64,000 bases of DNA from Opitutia bacterium (GTDB lineage Bacteria; Verrucomicrobiota; Verrucomicrobiia; Opitutales; Opitutaceae), in the NCBI GenBank assembly GCA_016187945.1, contig JACPIT010000002.1, positions 310,001 to 374,000 of the forward strand. The letters run 5' to 3'. A model generated the notes under the pieces. It was not told where the DNA came from, ran no database searches, and saw only the letters and a list, made by a program, of their open reading frames with translations. A program made the translations under genes and the position numbers. Positions 36,077-46,138 of this stretch are shown piece by piece (the stretch's first letter is position 1; each line of letters starts with the position of its first letter).

Positions 36077-38217
36077 AGGCATTCGCGGCGTTCGTCGGTT
36101 CCTTGCTGTTGAGCGCGGCGGCCGCATGGGGGACGACGATCGATCGCGAGGCGCTCGTCACCCGACACAATCCGGTCGTGCACGCGATCGACTACGACTC
36201 GCCGCTCACGGTGGGCAACGGTGGCTTCGCGTTCACGGTCGACGCGACCGGCCTGCAAACTTTCCCGAGCGAGTATCACCGTAACGGCATCCCGCTCGAA
36301 ACGCTCTCGCGCTGGGCGTGGGTGCAGGACGAGAACCCCGCCGGCTTCACGCTCGCGGACGCGAATCGGAACTTCACGCACCCCGACGGCTCGGTGCACG
36401 GCTTTCCGACGAACAGTAGCTCGCCGGCCGGCGACTGGCTGCGGCGCAATCCGCGCAATCACCCGTTCGGCCAGATCGCGCTCGATTGGAAAAAGCCGGA
36501 CGGAACCGCGTTCACGTCGGCCGACGTGCGCGACATCGAGCAAACGCTCGATCTGTGGCACGGTGTGATTCGCAGCCGATTTTCGCTCGGCGGAACGCCC
36601 GTCGAAGTGACGACCGCGTGCTTGCCGGACGAGGACACGGTGGCGCTGCGTATCGATTCTGACTTGGTGGCGAGCGGCGAACTCGCGGTGAAACTCGCGT
36701 TCCCGCGCGGCCACGACCCGAAGGTGAAGAACACGCCCGGCTTCGACTGGTCGCATCCGGAGTCGCACGTGTCGGAGTTGCGCGACTCCACAACGATCGT
36801 GCGGCGCGTCGGCGGCCTGGAGTATTTCGTGAACGTGAGCCGCGCGGCGGGAAAGGCCGCCGACGTGCCGCACACGTTTCTCGTTCGCGGCGATCGCGGC
36901 GCACGCGTGCTGGAACTCGCGGTGAACTTCGGACGCGCGCCGCGCGCGGACGTTCGGCCGGACTTTGCGCGCGTCGCGGCGCACTGGCCGGAATTCTGGC
37001 GACGCAGCGCGGCGGCCGATTTCTCCGGCAGCACCAACCCGCTCGCGACGAAGCTCGAGCGACGCATCGTCCTGTCGCAATACTTGATGGCCGTGCAGAT
37101 GGCCGGCGAGATGCCGCCGCAGGAGAGCGGACTCACCTGCAGCACCTGGTATGGCAAGCACCACACCGAGATGCTCTGGTGGCACGCGGCGCATTTTCCG
37201 CTCTGGGGACATCCCGAGATGCTCGCGCGCAACGTCGAATGGTATCGCGAGAAACTGCCGGTGGCGCGCGAGCTGGCGCGGAGTCGCGGCCTGCGCGGCG
37301 CGCGTTGGGCGAAGATGGTCGGGCCGGACCTGCGCGAGAGTCCCGGCGGCAATCCGCTCATCGTCTGGAACCAGCCGCACCTGGTCTACCTCTGCGAGTT
37401 GCTCTACCGCGCCGCGCCGACGCGCGAGACGCTCGAGCGCTATGGCGAACTCGTCCAGGAGACGGCGGACTGCCTGGCTTCGATGCTCTGGCTCGACCCG
37501 AAACGCGACCGCTACGTGCTCGGCCCGCCGCTCTGGATCGTGCAGGAAATCTACGATCAGGGCACGAGTCAGAATCCGACGTTCGAGCTGGCCTACTGGC
37601 GTTGGACGCTCGGGCTGGCGCAGCAATGGCGCGAGCGCCGCGGTTTGCCGCGCGAGAAAGCGTGGGACGATGCCATCGCGCGTCTCTCGCCGCTGCCGGT
37701 GAAGGACGGCAAGTATGTCGCGCTCGAGTCGACGCCGGACACGTGGGAGAACGTCGCGACCCGCCACGATCATCCCTCGATGCTGATGGCGCTCGGCATG
37801 ATGCCGGAGACGCCGATGGTCGATCGCGCGACGATGAACCGCACGCTCGATGCCGTCCTGCAGCACTGGGACTGGCAGACGAAGATTTGGGGCTGGGATT
37901 ATCCGATGATCGCGATGACGGCGGTGCGGCTTGGCCGCCCGGAGGTCGCGGTCGAAGTGCTGCTCCGCGACGGGCCGAACAACGTTTATTTGCCGAATGG
38001 CCATGCACCGGTGCGCAGCGACGAGGCACTGCCGGTCAACGCGCCGCTCGGTGCGCGGCGCCGGGAGATCGCGGTTTATCTGCCAGCGAACGGCGCATTT
38101 CTCGCCGCGGTGTCGCTCATGCTCGGCGGTTGGGATGGAGCAACCGGCGAGCACCCCGGCATCCCGCGCGATGGCACGTGGGTCGTGAAGGCCGAGGGGT
38201 GGAGGGCGCTGCCGTGA
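36073..38217 (+). CDS. Secreted (alpha/alpha)6-barrel glycoside hydrolase-like protein
   Basis: The 714-residue protein has a signal peptide (about 1-19). A beta-rich N-terminal domain opens with SPLTVGNGGFAFTVDATGLQTFPS, and the C-terminal part is helical with TWYGKHHTEMLWWHAAHFPLWGHPE, like six-hairpin glycosidases near GH65. The family cannot be fixed from sequence alone, nor can the substrate. A GH28 enzyme follows with a four-base overlap, suggesting shared action on a plant cell wall polysaccharide. Confidence 0.75.
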   Translation: MKAFAAFVGSLLLSAAAAWGTTIDREALVTRHNPVVHAIDYDSPLTVGNGGFAFTVDATGLQTFPSEYHRNGIPLETLSRWAWVQDENPAGFTLADANRNFTHPDGSVHGFPTNSSSPAGDWLRRNPRNHPFGQIALDWKKPDGTAFTSADVRDIEQTLDLWHGVIRSRFSLGGTPVEVTTACLPDEDTVALRIDSDLVASGELAVKLAFPRGHDPKVKNTPGFDWSHPESHVSELRDSTTIVRRVGGLEYFVNVSRAAGKAADVPHTFLVRGDRGARVLELAVNFGRAPRADVRPDFARVAAHWPEFWRRSAAADFSGSTNPLATKLERRIVLSQYLMAVQMAGEMPPQESGLTCSTWYGKHHTEMLWWHAAHFPLWGHPEMLARNVEWYREKLPVARELARSRGLRGARWAKMVGPDLRESPGGNPLIVWNQPHLVYLCELLYRAAPTRETLERYGELVQETADCLASMLWLDPKRDRYVLGPPLWIVQEIYDQGTSQNPTFELAYWRWTLGLAQQWRERRGLPREKAWDDAIARLSPLPVKDGKYVALESTPDTWENVATRHDHPSMLMALGMMPETPMVDRATMNRTLDAVLQHWDWQTKIWGWDYPMIAMTAVRLGRPEVAVEVLLRDGPNNVYLPNGHAPVRSDEALPVNAPLGARRREIAVYLPANGAFLAAVSLMLGGWDGATGEHPGIPRDGTWVVKAEGWRALP

Positions 38218-39542
38218 ATGACACGGCTTTCGTAGCGCAGGCGTCTCGCCTGCTGCGGGCAACGTTGCAGGCGAGACGCCTGCGCTACCGCGGAAGCTTC
38301 GCTGTCGGGGTGGCGCTCCTTGCGACGGTGTCGGTCGCGGCGCGTGATTTTGCGGTCACCGATTTCGGCGCTGTCGCGAACGATGCCGTGCTCGACACTG
38401 CGGCGATTCAGCGCGCGATCGACGAGGCCACCGCGGCCGGCGGAGGGCGCGTCGTTCTCGCCGGCGGCGTGTTTCGCAGCGGCGCGCTCTTTCTCCGGCA
38501 AGGCGTCGAGTTTCACGTCGCTGCCGGCACGACGTTGCTCGGTTCGAATCGCATCGAGGATTACCCGCGCGCGCCGACGCGCATCGAGGGCAAGCGGCAG
38601 GAGTGGCGCGTAGCGTTGCTCAACGCGGCCAACCTCACCGGCGTGCGCATCACCGGCGCGGGCGTCGTCGACGGCAACGGCATCCTGTTCTGGGCGGCGT
38701 TCTGGCAGCGGCGGAAGGAGAATCCAAAGTGCACCAACCTCGAGGTGGAGCGGCCGCGGATGATGTTCCTCGATTCGTGTCGCGACGTGCGAATCGAGGG
38801 GCTGACGTTTCGCGATTCGGGTTTCTGGAATTTGCACCTCTACCGTTGCCGCGATGTCGCGATCGAGGGCGTGACGATCAAGGCGCCCGACTCTGGCAGT
38901 ATTCGCGCGCCGAGCTCGGACGGCATCGATCTCGATAGCTGCCGCGATGTCGTCGTGCGGCGGACCGCGATCTCGGTGGGCGACGACTGCATCGCGTTGA
39001 AAGGCACGAAAGGGCCGCACGCCGACCAGGACGCGGATAGCCCGCCCGTGGAGAATATTTTGATCGAAGACTGCACGTTCGGCGAAGGACACGGCGTGCT
39101 GACCTGCGGCAGCGAGGCGACGCTCGTGCGGAACGTCACGGTGCGCCGCTGCACAGTGACCGGCGCGAACAATCTGCTCAGCCTCAAGCTGCGGCGCGAC
39201 ACGCCGCAGCGTTACGAGGACATCGTGGTCGAGGACATCGAGCTGAACGTTGCGGCGGGCGGACGGCTGCTCAAAGTGCAACCGTGGGCGCAGTTCTTCG
39301 ATCTCGGCGGCGAGCCGCAGCCGCGTGTGAGCGTGAAGAACGTCACGGTGCGCAACGTGCGCGGCACGATCGGCGGCGTGGGCACGTTGGTGACGCACGA
39401 GACGGCGACGATCGAGGGATTCACGCTCGAAAACATCGAGCTGACGGTGGCGGACGCGAAGCTGGTGGCGACGGACGGCGTCGGGCTGACGGTGAAGAAC
39501 GTGGCCGTGAACGGCACGGTGTTGGAGCGGGTGGCGAGGTAG
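38214..39542 (+). CDS. Glycoside hydrolase family 28 (polygalacturonase-type), palindrome in its N-terminus
   Basis: GH28 enzymes cut galacturonan or related pectic chains in a beta-helix. The 442-residue protein has the family motifs SDGIDLDS (Asp 236), GDDCIALK (Asp 257-258), GHGVLTCGSE (His 293), and SLKLR in place of RIK. The first about 25 residues come from a palindromic repeat (38232-38288). A hydrophobic signal segment (GSFAVGVALLATVSVAA) follows. GTG 38214 overlaps the previous stop; TTG 38265, inside the palindrome, would give a shorter but good signal peptide. Confidence 0.88.
   Translation: MNDTAFVAQASRLLRATLQARRLRYRGSFAVGVALLATVSVAARDFAVTDFGAVANDAVLDTAAIQRAIDEATAAGGGRVVLAGGVFRSGALFLRQGVEFHVAAGTTLLGSNRIEDYPRAPTRIEGKRQEWRVALLNAANLTGVRITGAGVVDGNGILFWAAFWQRRKENPKCTNLEVERPRMMFLDSCRDVRIEGLTFRDSGFWNLHLYRCRDVAIEGVTIKAPDSGSIRAPSSDGIDLDSCRDVVVRRTAISVGDDCIALKGTKGPHADQDADSPPVENILIEDCTFGEGHGVLTCGSEATLVRNVTVRRCTVTGANNLLSLKLRRDTPQRYEDIVVEDIELNVAAGGRLLKVQPWAQFFDLGGEPQPRVSVKNVTVRNVRGTIGGVGTLVTHETATIEGFTLENIELTVADAKLVATDGVGLTVKNVAVNGTVLERVAR
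38232..38288. repeat. Perfect palindrome at the start of the GH28 gene
   Basis: The 22-base arms (GTAGCGCAGGCGTCTCGCCT... and complement) match perfectly around a 13-base loop. Its 57 bases are 19 open codons in the GH28 frame. A relative is at 54113-54176, in a non-coding gap. Confidence 0.92.
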
Positions 39543-39559
39543 GACGCGGCGGGTTTGGC

Positions 39560-39620
39560 GTAGTGCGGTGCTTCAGCCCGCACTGAAAATTCTCCCGCGC
39601 GGGCTGAAGCACCGCGCTGC
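39560..39620. repeat. Dispersed palindrome (TAGCGCGGTGCTTCAGCCCGCG family)
   Basis: Third copy of the family at 26310 and 34946, here in the gap between convergent GH28 and uvrA genes. Confidence 0.8.
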
Positions 39621-39642
39621 TCAGAGTGAACGATTGCGTGAC

Positions 39643-39722
39643 TGTAGGAGCGGCTTTACGCCGCGATGGGTTTGGACGCGGCATGCGCCACGCAGCAATC
39701 GCGGCGTAAAGCCGCTCCTACA
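39643..39722. repeat. Dispersed palindrome (TGTAGGAGCGGCTTTACG family)
   Basis: Perfect arms of 24 bases (39643-39666 and 39699-39722). A half copy lies in the murB-ddl gap near 7340. A third short hairpin (about 39751-39766) follows and touches the uvrA stop codon. Confidence 0.88.
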
Positions 39723-39767
39723 ATTGCTGGCGAAGCGTGCGGGAGGTTCGCCGGTCGGAGACCGGCG

Positions 39768-42700
39768 CTACTTTTTCAGCTTTGCGCGCAGATACGGTGC
39801 GGTCGGGCTGCGTTTCACCTTCTGGATGCCGGCGAGCGGGCCCTGGTAGAGGATCTCGCCGCCGTTCGGGCCGCCGCCGGGGCCGAGTTCGATCAGCCAG
39901 TCGGCTTCGGCGAGCAGGTCGAGGTGGTGCTCGATCACGACGACGGTGTGGCCGTGATCGACGAGGTTGTGCAGCACGCGGATGAGTTTCTCACAGTCGC
40001 TGAGGTGCAGGCCAATCGTCGGCTCCTCGAGCAGGTAAAGATTCTTGATCGCGATGCCGCGCGAGCGCTCGGTGTAGCTTTGCAGGCCCTTCGTGAGTTC
40101 CGTGACGAGCTTGAGGCGCTGCGCTTCGCCGCCGGAGAGCGTCGGGCTGCTCTGGCCGAGCGTGAGGTAGCCGAGTCCGCACGCGACCATCAGCTCGCAG
40201 ACTTCCTTCAGTTGCGCGTGGAAGTCGAAGAACGTCGCGGCCTCTTCAAACGTGAGCTGGAGCACCTGGCCGATGTTTTTTCCCTTCCAGGTGATGTCGG
40301 TCAGCTCGGGGCCGTAGCGGCTGCCGCCGCAGTCCTCGCACGGCTGGTAGGAGTCGGGCATGAAGGCCATCTCGAGCTTGATGCGTCCGGCGCCGGAGCA
40401 GGTTTCGCAGCGTCCGCCGGCAGTGTTGAACGAGAAACGGCTGGCGCTGTAGCCGCGGACTTTCGACTCGGGGAGCGACGCGAAGAACTGACGGATGAGA
40501 TCGAAGATGCCGAGGTAAGTCGCGGGCGTGGAGCGCGGCGTTTTGCCGATGGGGGATTGGTCGACTTCGATCACTGCTTTGAAGCCCTGCGCTCCGCGCA
40601 GTTCTTCAAAGGGCATTTTCGATTTTTGATTCTCGATTTTCGATTGGTCGGCCTCGAAGCCGGTGAGTTTGACGAAGTCGCGGCCGGTGAGGCGGGCTTT
40701 GTTTTTCTTGATCGCGCAGGTGACGGCGGGGTGCAGCACGTCGCGGAAGAGCGTGGATTTGCCGGCGCCGCTCGGGCCGCAAACCATCACGAGTCGGCCG
40801 AGCGGGAGTGCGAGGAATTGGTCGGCGAGGTTGCGGTAATTGATGTGGGTGAGTTCGAGCCAGCCGTGGTGGAGCGCGTTGACCCCAAGGCGCTCGGAAC
40901 GGGTTGAGGTCAACCCGTTCCACCGTTGCACCGGGCGGTATTCGCCGCGGAGCGGGTGCGGGATGCCTTTCGCAAGGAAGAGGCCGGTGAGGGAACTGGT
41001 GTTCGCTTTGATCTCGTCGGGCGTGCCGTTGGCGAGGACTTCGCCGCCGTGGAGGCCGGCGCCGGGGCCGAGGTCGATGATGCGATCGGCGCGTTCCATG
41101 AGCACGTCGTCGTGCTCGACCACGAGGAGCGTGTTGCCCTTTGTGCGGAGCGCTTGGAGCGTTTCGATCAGGCGGTCGTTGTCGCGGGCGTGCAGGCCGA
41201 TGGAGGGCTCGTCGAGGACGTAGAGGACGCCGGTGAGGTTTGAGCCGAGTTGCGCGGCGAGGCGGATGCGCTGGGCTTCGCCGCCGGAGAGCGTTTCGGT
41301 GGGGCGGTCGAGTGCGAGGTAGTCGAGGCCGACGTGGGCGAGGAAGCGCAGGCGCTCCTCGATTTGCGGCACGATGTCCTGCGTGATGAGCTTGCCGCGG
41401 GTCGCGAGCTGGAGATTGCGCAGTGTGGCGATGAGTTCGTCGGGTGTGAGACGGAGGAGTTGGGGCAGCGAGATCGCGGACGACTGGTAGGGCGAGTCAT
41501 CTCGACGAGCCGTTTCGGCGAGCGCGGAGTCGTGCGCCGCGGCTCGTCGGGGACGACTCGCCCTACCTTTCAGCGGCAGTTTCACGGCGCGGGCGATGCG
41601 GTTGAGGCGTTCGCCGTGGCAGGTGGGGCAGAGTTTGCCGTTGCTGGAGGGATCGTCGGGGTCGAAGTGGCGGAGCGCGTCGGCGACTTCGTCGGACATT
41701 TCCTCGTCTTCGTCGGGTTTGAGCATCCAGTCGAAGATGCGGCCGTGGCCGCGGCAGGTGGGGCACCAGCCTTTGGGCGAGTTGAACGAGAAGTGTTTCG
41801 GGTCGAGCTCGGGGAAGGACTCGCCGGTTTCGATGTCGGTGCGCGTGGTGGAAAACCAGCTCAGGACGCGGTTATCCGGTGTGACGAGGAAGCAGGAGCC
41901 CTTGCCGAGGCGCAGGGCTTCGGAAAGTTGAGAGCTGAGAGTTGAGAGCTGAGAGCTGGGTTTCTTGCGCGACGGCTCGTCGGGGACGACTCGCCCTACC
42001 TGCTTCAAGTCCGCGACGACGACTTCGATGTCGTGCTCTTTGTAGCGGTCGAGTTTGGTGAAGGTGTCGACGCGCAGCAGGCGGCCGTCGGCGCGCATGA
42101 GTTCGTAGCCCTGTTTGCCGATCCATTTGGCGATCGGCTCGTGGTGGCCCTTGCGGCCGCGGATGAGCGGGGCGCAGAGGTAGAGGTGCTTGGCTTTGCG
42201 CGCGGCGGGGGTGGCGAGCGTCTTGTCGAGGAGCGCGCGCATCTGCGCGGGCGAGAGCGGCGTGACGGGGCGGTCGGTGTCCGGGTGGTGTTGCACGCCG
42301 AGGCGCGCGTAGAGGAGGCGGAGGTATTGCGCGACCTCGGTGATCGTCGCGACGGTCGACTTGCGAGAGCCGCGCGTGACGCGTTGCTCGATCGCGACGG
42401 TGGGCGGGATGCCGGTGAGGCGATCGATGTCGGGGCGCGGGAGCTGTTCGACGAACTGGCGCGCGTAGGGCGACATCGATTCCATGAAGCGGCGCTGGCC
42501 CTCGGCGAAGATGATGTCGAACGCGAGCGTCGACTTGCCCGAGCCGGAAACGCCGGTGACGACGGTGAGTTCGCGGTGCGGGATCGAGAGGGAGATGTTC
42601 TTGAGGTTGTTCTCGCGAGCGCCGAGGAGCTCGAGGGATTTTCGATTTTCGATTCTCGATCTTCGATTGCCGGATTCGTAGGGGGCGGCGTCCTCCGCGG

Positions 42701-45700
42701 CGGCGGCGAGGGGCTCGGATTCTGCGAGGGCGGCGCGGAGGAAGGGGGAGGTCTCGGTGGCGGCGGCGGCGATTTGTTCGGGGGGGCCTTCGGCGACGAT
42801 GCGGCCGCCGCCAGCGCCGGCTTCGGGGCCGACTTCGAGAATCCAGTCGGCGGACTTCAGCACGTCGAGGTTGTGCTCGATGACGATCACGCTGTGTCCG
42901 GCGTCGACGATGCGCTGGAGGACGGAGAGCAGGCGCTTCACGTCGTGGCGGTGGAGGCCGGTGGTGGGCTCGTCCAGCAGGAGCAGAGCTCCTGCGGAAT
43001 TTTCGATTTTGGGTTCTCGATTTTCGATTTCGGACGGAGCGGTGGGCAGTGCGCTGTTGGCGTCGGCCGTGAGCTGATCGCTGATCGCTGAGGGCTGAGC
43101 GCCAGCAGCGGCCTCGCGGGAGCTCGGCCCTCCATTAGTGGAGGCGTATTCGCTGAGGTAGCGGACGAGTTTCAGGCGCTGCGATTCGCCGCCGGAGAGG
43201 GTGTTGAGCGGCTGGCCGAGCGTGAGGTAGCCGAGACCGACGGCGTCGAGGGCGGCGAGGCGCTTGCGGATCGTCGCGTGTTCGGCGAAGAGTGCGAGGG
43301 CGTCGGCGATCGTGGTGCCGAGGAGATCGGAGACGGATTTGCCGTTCCACTGGATCGCGAGCACCTCGGGCTTGAAGCGACGGCCTTCGCAGATCGGGCA
43401 GGGGACGAAGACGTCGGAGAGAAACTGCATCTCGACGCGTTCGCAGCCGAGGCCTTGGCAATGGTCGCAGCGGCCTTCGCCGCTGTTGAAGGAAAAGCTC
43501 GAGGCATTGAAGCCGGCTTCCTGCGCGGCGGGCGTTTGCGCGTAGAGGTCGCGGATGAGATCCCAGGCTTCGCTGTAGAGGGCGGGGTTCGAGCGCGGCG
43601 TGCGCGAGAGCGGGGATTGGTCGACGAGGACGATTTCGGAGAACGCGCCCGCGGCGGGCGCGAGTTGAGAGTTGAGAGTTGAGAGCTGAGAACCGGCTAA
43701 AGGTTGAGGGTTGAGAGTTGAGGGTTGAGAGACGGAGATGGCTTCGAACGTCGCCGGATCTTCGGTCATCTGGTTTCGCTGCGTGAGCAGGCCCTGGTAG
43801 ATGACGTTGTCGAGGAGAGTGGATTTGCCGGAGCCGGAAACGCCGGAGAGGCAGACGAGGCGCTGCAGCGGCAGGCGGAAGCTGAGGTCGCGGATGTTGT
43901 GCTTCGAGGCGCGGTGGAAATGCAGCCAACGAGTGGGCGCGGCGGGCAGTGATTTCAGCGCGGCGGTAGCCGCGCCCTCCACCGGGCGGCGTTGCGCGGG
44001 AACCTCGACGGACTCGCGGCCGGAGAGGTAGCGGCCGGTGATGCTGCGCGGGGAGCGGAGGAGCGCGGCGACGTCGCCTTGGAAAACGACTTCGCCGCCG
44101 CGGGCGCCGGGCTCAGGGCCGATCTCGAGGACGTGGTCGGCGGCGCGGATCATCGCTTCATCGTGTTCGACGACGACGACCGTGTTGCCGGTGTCGGTGA
44201 GCGTGCGGATGATGCCGATGAGGCGGTCGATGTCGCGCGGGTGCAGGCCGACGGACGGTTCGTCGAGGACGAAGAGCGTGTCGACGAGCGAGGTGCCGAG
44301 GCAGGATGTAAGGTTGACGCGCTCGACTTCGCCGCCGGAGAGCGTGCGCGAGGAGCGGTCGAGCGTGAGATAGCCGAGGCCGACTTGCTCAAGATAGCGC
44401 AGGCGCGTGACGATGGAGTCGTAGGCCAGCGTGGCGCTGTGCGCCTCGGCGATTTTCGATTTTGGATGGCTGAGGCTCTGCGAGCTGGACTCGATTTTCG
44501 ATTTCCGGATCAGCGCGAGGAGGTCGCTGACGGGAAGCTGGTAGAGTTGCGGGAGCGTGTAGCCGCGCCATTGCCAGCAGAGCGCTTCAGGTTGGAGGCG
44601 CGCGCCTTTGCACTCGGGGCAGGGGTTGTAGGCACGGTAGCGCGAGAGGAAGACGCGCACGTGCATCTTGTAAGTCGTCTTCTCGAGGTAGCGGAAGAAA
44701 CCCTTCAGGCCATACCACAGCTTCGGCCAGCAGCGCGCGGGGTCGTCGCTGTTGTAGCCGGATGAGCCGTCGATGACGAAGGCCTTGTGCTCGGCGGAGA
44801 GGTCGGCGAACGGGACGTCGGTGGGGATACCGAGTTTTTTGGTGAACTGGAGGAGATCGCGTTTCGATTCGCCGTAGATTTCGCCTTCCCACGGTTTCAC
44901 GGCGCCTTGTTCGATCGAGAGCGAGTGGTCGGGGATCGCGAGGCGGTAGTCGATGTCGATGACGCGGCCGAAGCCGCGGCAGACGGGGCACGCGCCGACG
45001 GGCGAGTTGAACGAGAAGAGCGCGGGCGATGCGGGACGGAACGTGCGGCCGGTTTTCGGCGAGTGCAGGCCGCGGGAGTAGTGCCCGCAGGGCACTAGTT
45101 GAGAGTTGAGAGTTGAGGGTTGAGCGACGGAAGAGACCGGTGCTTGAAAGAGGAAGACCTCGCCCTGGCCGAAGTGCAGGGCGGTTTCGGTGGCTTCGAG
45201 GAAGCGCGGCTTGTTTTCTGCGGCGATGCGGAGGCGATCCTGGATGACGAAGAGGTGCGTCGTGTGTTTAAGCGCGGTGTCGGGCTTGGCGGCGAGGAGG
45301 TCGTCGAGTGTGGCGAGGGCGAGTGCGCCGACGGCGGGCGAGGAACCCGCGCCCGGAGGTCGCGGGCTACCGTTCGGCGTGAGGACGCGGGTGTAGCCTT
45401 GGTTCTTGAGCGGCGGGAGGATTTCCGACCACGGCAGTTTGTCGGGCTTCGCGATCTTGAAGGCGACGAGTAGCGTGGCGGCGGGATGCGCGGCGAAGGT
45501 TTTTGCCCAGATCGTTTGCGGGTTGTCGTCTTCGACTTTCTCGCCGGTCTCGGGATCGAAGCACTCGGCGACGTGGCTGAACCAGACTTTCGCGAAGTCC
45601 GTGAGCTCGGTCATCGTGCCGACGGTGGAGCGCGAGGTCTTGACCGTGTTGGTCTGCTCGATGGCGATGGACGGGCGGATGTTTTCGACGGAGTCGACCT

Positions 45701-45965
45701 TGGGTTTGCCGAGCAGGTCGAGGAACTGGCGCGTGTAGGCGGAGAACGTCTCGACGTAGCGCCGCTGGCCTTCGGCGTGGAGCGTGTCGAACACGAGCGA
45801 GGACTTGCCGGCGCCGCTGAGGCCGGTGACGACGATGTATTTCTCGAGCGGGAGATCGAGGTCGAAGCCCTTGAGGTTGTTCTGGCGGACGCCGCGCAGA
45901 CGGATGAATTCAGGCGAGGAGGGACGCACTGAAACGACGGATGAGCAGCGCGCGCGGAAAGGCAA
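39768..45965 (-). CDS. uvrA: Double-length UvrA (two fused UvrA units) with about ten repeat insertions
   Basis: UvrA finds DNA damage in nucleotide excision repair. This 2065-residue protein carries four ABC ATPase modules, i.e. two UvrA copies fused: Walker A loops near residues 48, 703, 1136 and 1730 ([36 protein letters not shown]), several LSGGE signatures, and zinc-binding cysteine pairs such as CETC...CEDC. Chlamydial UvrA is likewise double, at roughly 1800 residues. Much of the extra length here is repeat-derived peptide at about residues 198-212, 281-290, 487-505, 745-768, 944-990, 1099-1110, 1322-1347, 1467-1494, 1681-1700 and 1774-1784, all outside the ATPase motifs. Confidence 0.95.
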   Translation of the reverse strand: MPFRARCSSVVSVRPSSPEFIRLRGVRQNNLKGFDLDLPLEKYIVVTGLSGAGKSSLVFDTLHAEGQRRYVETFSAYTRQFLDLLGKPKVDSVENIRPSIAIEQTNTVKTSRSTVGTMTELTDFAKVWFSHVAECFDPETGEKVEDDNPQTIWAKTFAAHPAATLLVAFKIAKPDKLPWSEILPPLKNQGYTRVLTPNGSPRPPGAGSSPAVGALALATLDDLLAAKPDTALKHTTHLFVIQDRLRIAAENKPRFLEATETALHFGQGEVFLFQAPVSSVAQPSTLNSQLVPCGHYSRGLHSPKTGRTFRPASPALFSFNSPVGACPVCRGFGRVIDIDYRLAIPDHSLSIEQGAVKPWEGEIYGESKRDLLQFTKKLGIPTDVPFADLSAEHKAFVIDGSSGYNSDDPARCWPKLWYGLKGFFRYLEKTTYKMHVRVFLSRYRAYNPCPECKGARLQPEALCWQWRGYTLPQLYQLPVSDLLALIRKSKIESSSQSLSHPKSKIAEAHSATLAYDSIVTRLRYLEQVGLGYLTLDRSSRTLSGGEVERVNLTSCLGTSLVDTLFVLDEPSVGLHPRDIDRLIGIIRTLTDTGNTVVVVEHDEAMIRAADHVLEIGPEPGARGGEVVFQGDVAALLRSPRSITGRYLSGRESVEVPAQRRPVEGAATAALKSLPAAPTRWLHFHRASKHNIRDLSFRLPLQRLVCLSGVSGSGKSTLLDNVIYQGLLTQRNQMTEDPATFEAISVSQPSTLNPQPLAGSQLSTLNSQLAPAAGAFSEIVLVDQSPLSRTPRSNPALYSEAWDLIRDLYAQTPAAQEAGFNASSFSFNSGEGRCDHCQGLGCERVEMQFLSDVFVPCPICEGRRFKPEVLAIQWNGKSVSDLLGTTIADALALFAEHATIRKRLAALDAVGLGYLTLGQPLNTLSGGESQRLKLVRYLSEYASTNGGPSSREAAAGAQPSAISDQLTADANSALPTAPSEIENREPKIENSAGALLLLDEPTTGLHRHDVKRLLSVLQRIVDAGHSVIVIEHNLDVLKSADWILEVGPEAGAGGGRIVAEGPPEQIAAAATETSPFLRAALAESEPLAAAAEDAAPYESGNRRSRIENRKSLELLGARENNLKNISLSIPHRELTVVTGVSGSGKSTLAFDIIFAEGQRRFMESMSPYARQFVEQLPRPDIDRLTGIPPTVAIEQRVTRGSRKSTVATITEVAQYLRLLYARLGVQHHPDTDRPVTPLSPAQMRALLDKTLATPAARKAKHLYLCAPLIRGRKGHHEPIAKWIGKQGYELMRADGRLLRVDTFTKLDRYKEHDIEVVVADLKQVGRVVPDEPSRKKPSSQLSTLSSQLSEALRLGKGSCFLVTPDNRVLSWFSTTRTDIETGESFPELDPKHFSFNSPKGWCPTCRGHGRIFDWMLKPDEDEEMSDEVADALRHFDPDDPSSNGKLCPTCHGERLNRIARAVKLPLKGRASRPRRAAAHDSALAETARRDDSPYQSSAISLPQLLRLTPDELIATLRNLQLATRGKLITQDIVPQIEERLRFLAHVGLDYLALDRPTETLSGGEAQRIRLAAQLGSNLTGVLYVLDEPSIGLHARDNDRLIETLQALRTKGNTLLVVEHDDVLMERADRIIDLGPGAGLHGGEVLANGTPDEIKANTSSLTGLFLAKGIPHPLRGEYRPVQRWNGLTSTRSERLGVNALHHGWLELTHINYRNLADQFLALPLGRLVMVCGPSGAGKSTLFRDVLHPAVTCAIKKNKARLTGRDFVKLTGFEADQSKIENQKSKMPFEELRGAQGFKAVIEVDQSPIGKTPRSTPATYLGIFDLIRQFFASLPESKVRGYSASRFSFNTAGGRCETCSGAGRIKLEMAFMPDSYQPCEDCGGSRYGPELTDITWKGKNIGQVLQLTFEEAATFFDFHAQLKEVCELMVACGLGYLTLGQSSPTLSGGEAQRLKLVTELTKGLQSYTERSRGIAIKNLYLLEEPTIGLHLSDCEKLIRVLHNLVDHGHTVVVIEHHLDLLAEADWLIELGPGGGPNGGEILYQGPLAGIQKVKRSPTAPYLRAKLKK
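40615..40646. repeat. Heptamer array translated in uvrA
   Basis: Units of the CGAAAAT/CGAGAAT type (on the uvrA strand) encode SKIENQKSK, next to the fourth ATPase module. Confidence 0.85.
40868..40924. repeat. Palindrome translated in uvrA (GGTGGAGCGCGTTGA family)
   Basis: 57 bases, 19 codons, read as [20 protein letters not shown]. Family members are at 6226 and inside mnmA at 18620. Confidence 0.88.
41486..41567. repeat. Palindrome translated in uvrA (GGTAGGGCGAGTCGTC family)
   Basis: The arms GGTAGGGCGAGTCATCTCGA and complement flank an inner GC-rich loop. It is read as [20 protein letters not shown] and following residues. Confidence 0.88.
41926..42000. repeat. Heptamer array plus half palindrome translated in uvrA
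   Basis: Five units of GTTGAGA/GCTGAGA (41926-41958) encode [11 protein letters not shown] on the uvrA strand. They are joined to one arm of the GGTAGGGCGAGTCGTC family (about 41973-42000), read as GRVVPDEPS. Confidence 0.87.
42637..42669. repeat. Heptamer array translated in uvrA
   Basis: Encodes SRIENRKS at the junction between the two UvrA units, just before the third ATPase module. Confidence 0.83.
42997..43136. repeat. Composite repeat insertion translated in uvrA
   Basis: About 140 bases containing three repeat types: CGAAAAT heptamers ([10 protein letters not shown]), GCTGATC/GCTGAGG heptamers ([10 protein letters not shown]) and one arm of the TGGAGGGCCGAGCTC palindrome (GGPSSREAA). 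It lies between the signature region and the Walker B DEPTTGL of the second module. Confidence 0.88.
43662..43732. repeat. Double GTTGAGA heptamer array translated in uvrA
   Basis: Two arrays of GTTGAGA/GTTGAGG units separated by about ten bases. They encode [10 protein letters not shown] and [10 protein letters not shown], a seven-residue period arising from 3 x 7 nt. Confidence 0.9.
44451..44506. repeat. Paired heptamer segments translated in uvrA
   Basis: Two short CGAAAAT-type segments flank a spacer and are read as [19 protein letters not shown]. Confidence 0.8.
45096..45125. repeat. GTTGAGA heptamer array translated in uvrA
   Basis: Four units, read as [10 protein letters not shown] on the uvrA strand, in the first insertion region after the first ATPase motif. 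Confidence 0.87.
45328..45372. repeat. Short palindrome translated in uvrA
   Basis: AACCCGCGCCC and CGCGGGCT arms around GGAGGT. It is read as [13 protein letters not shown], near residues 198-210. Confidence 0.65.
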
Positions 45966-46015
45966 CTCGCGGCGCGCGGGCGAGCGAGGTTGCTGACATA
46001 GCGGTGTCAGGAGGC

Positions 46016-46130
46016 GGGTAGGGCGCGGACTCCGCTCCGCGCCGCGACGGGCGTAGTGAACGGCTCGTCGGGACGACTCGCCCTACCATCGTGAGTGCGT
46101 CGCGGCGGCGAAGGGACTCGCCGCCCTACC
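46016..46130. repeat. Composite dispersed repeat, copy 1
   Basis: GGTAGGGCGCGGACTCCGCTCC, then the CGGCTCGTCGGGACGACTCG arm, then GCGGCGGCGAAGGGACTCG. The same three parts in the same order occur at 59570-59676. It fills the gap between the uvrA start and the glycosyltransferase stop. Confidence 0.8.
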
Positions 46131-46138
46131 TTCGTTCG

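Noticed and set aside
35821-38262. An 813-codon minus-strand frame opposite the six-hairpin glycosidase and the end of tsaD
   Set aside because: Same kind of shadow. It crosses a gene boundary on the other strand and has no recognisable domain.
43662-43732. Tandem repeats resembling a CRISPR array
   Set aside because: Units are 7 nt with no spacers and lie within an open coding frame; no cas gene is present.
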